DNA from: Caryophanales bacterium UBA5455
GTDB taxonomy: Bacteria > Bacillota_I > Bacilli_A > RFN20 > CAG-826
Direction: 5' to 3'
DNA length: 22,550 nucleotides
NCBI GenBank assembly: GCA_002427365.1
Contig: DIQT01000015.1
Location: forward strand, 11,686-34,235
Position numbers and translations under genes: made by a program. The notes beneath the pieces were generated by a model. It had not been told where the DNA came from, did no database searches, and saw only the letters and a list, made by a program, of their open reading frames with translations. Positions 21,404-22,550 of the stretch are shown here, piece by piece; within the stretch, counting starts at the first letter, position 1; every line of letters begins with the position of its first letter.

Positions 21404-22550
21404 ATGGCAAAAAAACCACAAAAAAGACGGCAAGGAGAGAACCGCTCGATGACCCGTCGCAATGATGGCCAATATGAACCACGGCCAAGAAAAAAACTTA
21501 ATGATGGAATCTTTGTTTTTACTGAACCGCTCACAGTTGGTGCATTAGCGGACCAATTAAACCTTAATGCATCAGAAATTATTAAGTTTCTCTTCTTAAA
21601 AGGAACCATGGTAACAATTAACACGGTTCTTGAAGAAGCATTAATGCAAAGAATTGTCGAAGAATTTGATTATAAATTTGTCGTTAAAGAAGTTGAAGAA
21701 GCGACCTTATTTGATGAATATGATTTTAAAGATGACGAAAAAGATTTAGTGGAACGTCCACCCGTCGTTACGATTATGGGTCACGTTGACCACGGCAAAA
21801 CTACCTTGATTGACGCAATTCGTGATTCACGCGTTGCCGCCGGTGAAGCCGGAAATATCACACAAGCCATTGGGGCCTATCAAGTTGAAATTAATGGCAA
21901 AAAGATTACATTTATTGATACACCAGGCCACGAAGCATTTACTTCAATGCGCGCGCGGGGTGCCCAAGCAACGGATATCGTTGTATTAGTTGTTGCTGCG
22001 GATGATGGAGTAATGCCACAAACGCTTGAAGCAATTGATCACGCGAAAGCGGCAGGCGTACCGATGATTGTCGCCATTAATAAAATTGATTTACCAGGAG
22101 CCAACCCGCAACGAGTCATCGATGAATTATTAGCGCAAAACATTATTGCCGAACAATATGGTGGAGACACCATTATGGTTGAAATCAGCGCAAAACAACG
22201 CTTAAATATTGATGGACTCCTCGAAAATATCTTATTAGTTTCCGAAATGCAAGAATTGAAAGCTAACCCAAATCGTTTAGCAACGGGCGTTGTCTTAGAA
22301 GCACGCCTTGATCGAGGTGAAGGACCAAAAGCTACATTACTTGTTCAAAACGGAACATTAATGAGCCAAGATTTTGTCGTTGTCGGCTCAAGCTATGGAA
22401 AAATTCGCCGGATGACGAATGAAAATAATAAGGTGTTAAAAGAAGCACCACCGTCAAAACCAATTAGTATTATTGGGTTAAGTGAAGTGCCGCAAGCTGG
22501 CGATGCCTTTATGGCGTTCCATGATGAAAAAACAGCGCGAAACTTGGCTA
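21404..22550 (+). CDS. infB: Translation initiation factor IF-2 (partial, runs off the window)
   Basis: GTPase that brings initiator tRNA to the 30S subunit and promotes subunit joining. 382 codons are inside the window; the C-terminal domains lie outside. After a short basic N-terminus (about 1-31) comes an IF2-N domain (about 36-90, [20 protein letters not shown]), then the G domain: GHVDHGKTT (126-134), DTPGHEAF (172-179), NKID (226-229) and SAK (about 263). The short N-terminus matches the roughly 600-residue IF-2 of Mollicutes. The switch I segment reads [11 protein letters not shown] where GGITQHIGAYQ is usual. It starts one base after the ylxQ stop, with AGGTGA as ribosome binding site. 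Confidence 0.97.
   Translation, partial: MAKKPQKRRQGENRSMTRRNDGQYEPRPRKKLNDGIFVFTEPLTVGALADQLNLNASEIIKFLFLKGTMVTINTVLEEALMQRIVEEFDYKFVVKEVEEATLFDEYDFKDDEKDLVERPPVVTIMGHVDHGKTTLIDAIRDSRVAAGEAGNITQAIGAYQVEINGKKITFIDTPGHEAFTSMRARGAQATDIVVLVVAADDGVMPQTLEAIDHAKAAGVPMIVAINKIDLPGANPQRVIDELLAQNIIAEQYGGDTIMVEISAKQRLNIDGLLENILLVSEMQELKANPNRLATGVVLEARLDRGEGPKATLLVQNGTLMSQDFVVVGSSYGKIRRMTNENNKVLKEAPPSKPISIIGLSEVPQAGDAFMAFHDEKTARNLA

Noticed and set aside
1..22550. CRISPR array, insertion sequence, prophage or toxin-antitoxin pair
   Set aside because: No regularly spaced repeats, transposase, integrase, phage structural gene or recognisable toxin pair was found on either strand.

Overview
The window reads as chromosomal DNA of a low-GC, Gram-positive-derived bacterium close to the Mollicutes/Erysipelotrichia side of the Bacilli (Acholeplasma, Izemoplasma or RF39-like lineages). 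Reasons: AT-rich intergenic DNA, strong AGGAGG-type ribosome binding sites, the Bacillus-type order rimP-nusA-ylxR-ylxQ-infB, CIRCE boxes before clpB, an N-domain-less ClpB and a NusA with a long acidic tail. TGA is used as a stop (ylxR ends in TGA), so this is not a Mycoplasma/Spiroplasma using code 4. The lineage is an inference; no rRNA is present.

Layout. (1) 1-10140, galactoside use: a GH2 beta-galactosidase on the minus strand (with the first codons of another minus-strand gene right behind it) is divergent from a GH36 alpha-galactosidase. Then comes a likely five-gene unit galT-galK-TPR-TPR-DtxR/MntR-type regulator, closed by a clear terminator at 10107-10139. The enzymes release galactose and feed it into the Leloir pathway; galE and a sugar transporter are not in the window. 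(2) 10141-11690: a small unrecognised 84-residue protein with its own promoter, a probable cre (CcpA) site and a terminator, then a degenerate relative of ADP-ribosylglycohydrolases that looks leaderless. (3) 11730-16750: clpB under two tandem CIRCE boxes, a 90-residue protein resembling the tail of anaerobic ribonucleotide reductase, a lipoprotein endonuclease I, and a RimO-like protein that has lost two of the three radical-SAM cysteines. (4) 16750-17860: tRNA-Thr(GGT) with its own promoter and terminator, an AT-rich non-coding stretch with inverted repeats, and an orphan 171-residue protein. (5) 17861-22550: an alpha/beta-hydrolase, then the rimP-nusA-ylxR-ylxQ-infB operon behind a leader with overlapping, partly mutually exclusive hairpins; infB runs off the end.

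No CRISPR array, insertion sequence, prophage or classical defence system was seen. The most unusual items are the RimO-like pseudoenzyme, the ADP-ribosylglycohydrolase-like pseudoenzyme with a probable leaderless mRNA, the paired TPR proteins with a metalloregulator in the galactose operon, and the rimP leader. Several coding starts were moved downstream from the longest possible open frame because an ATG with a well-placed Shine-Dalgarno lies inside it.
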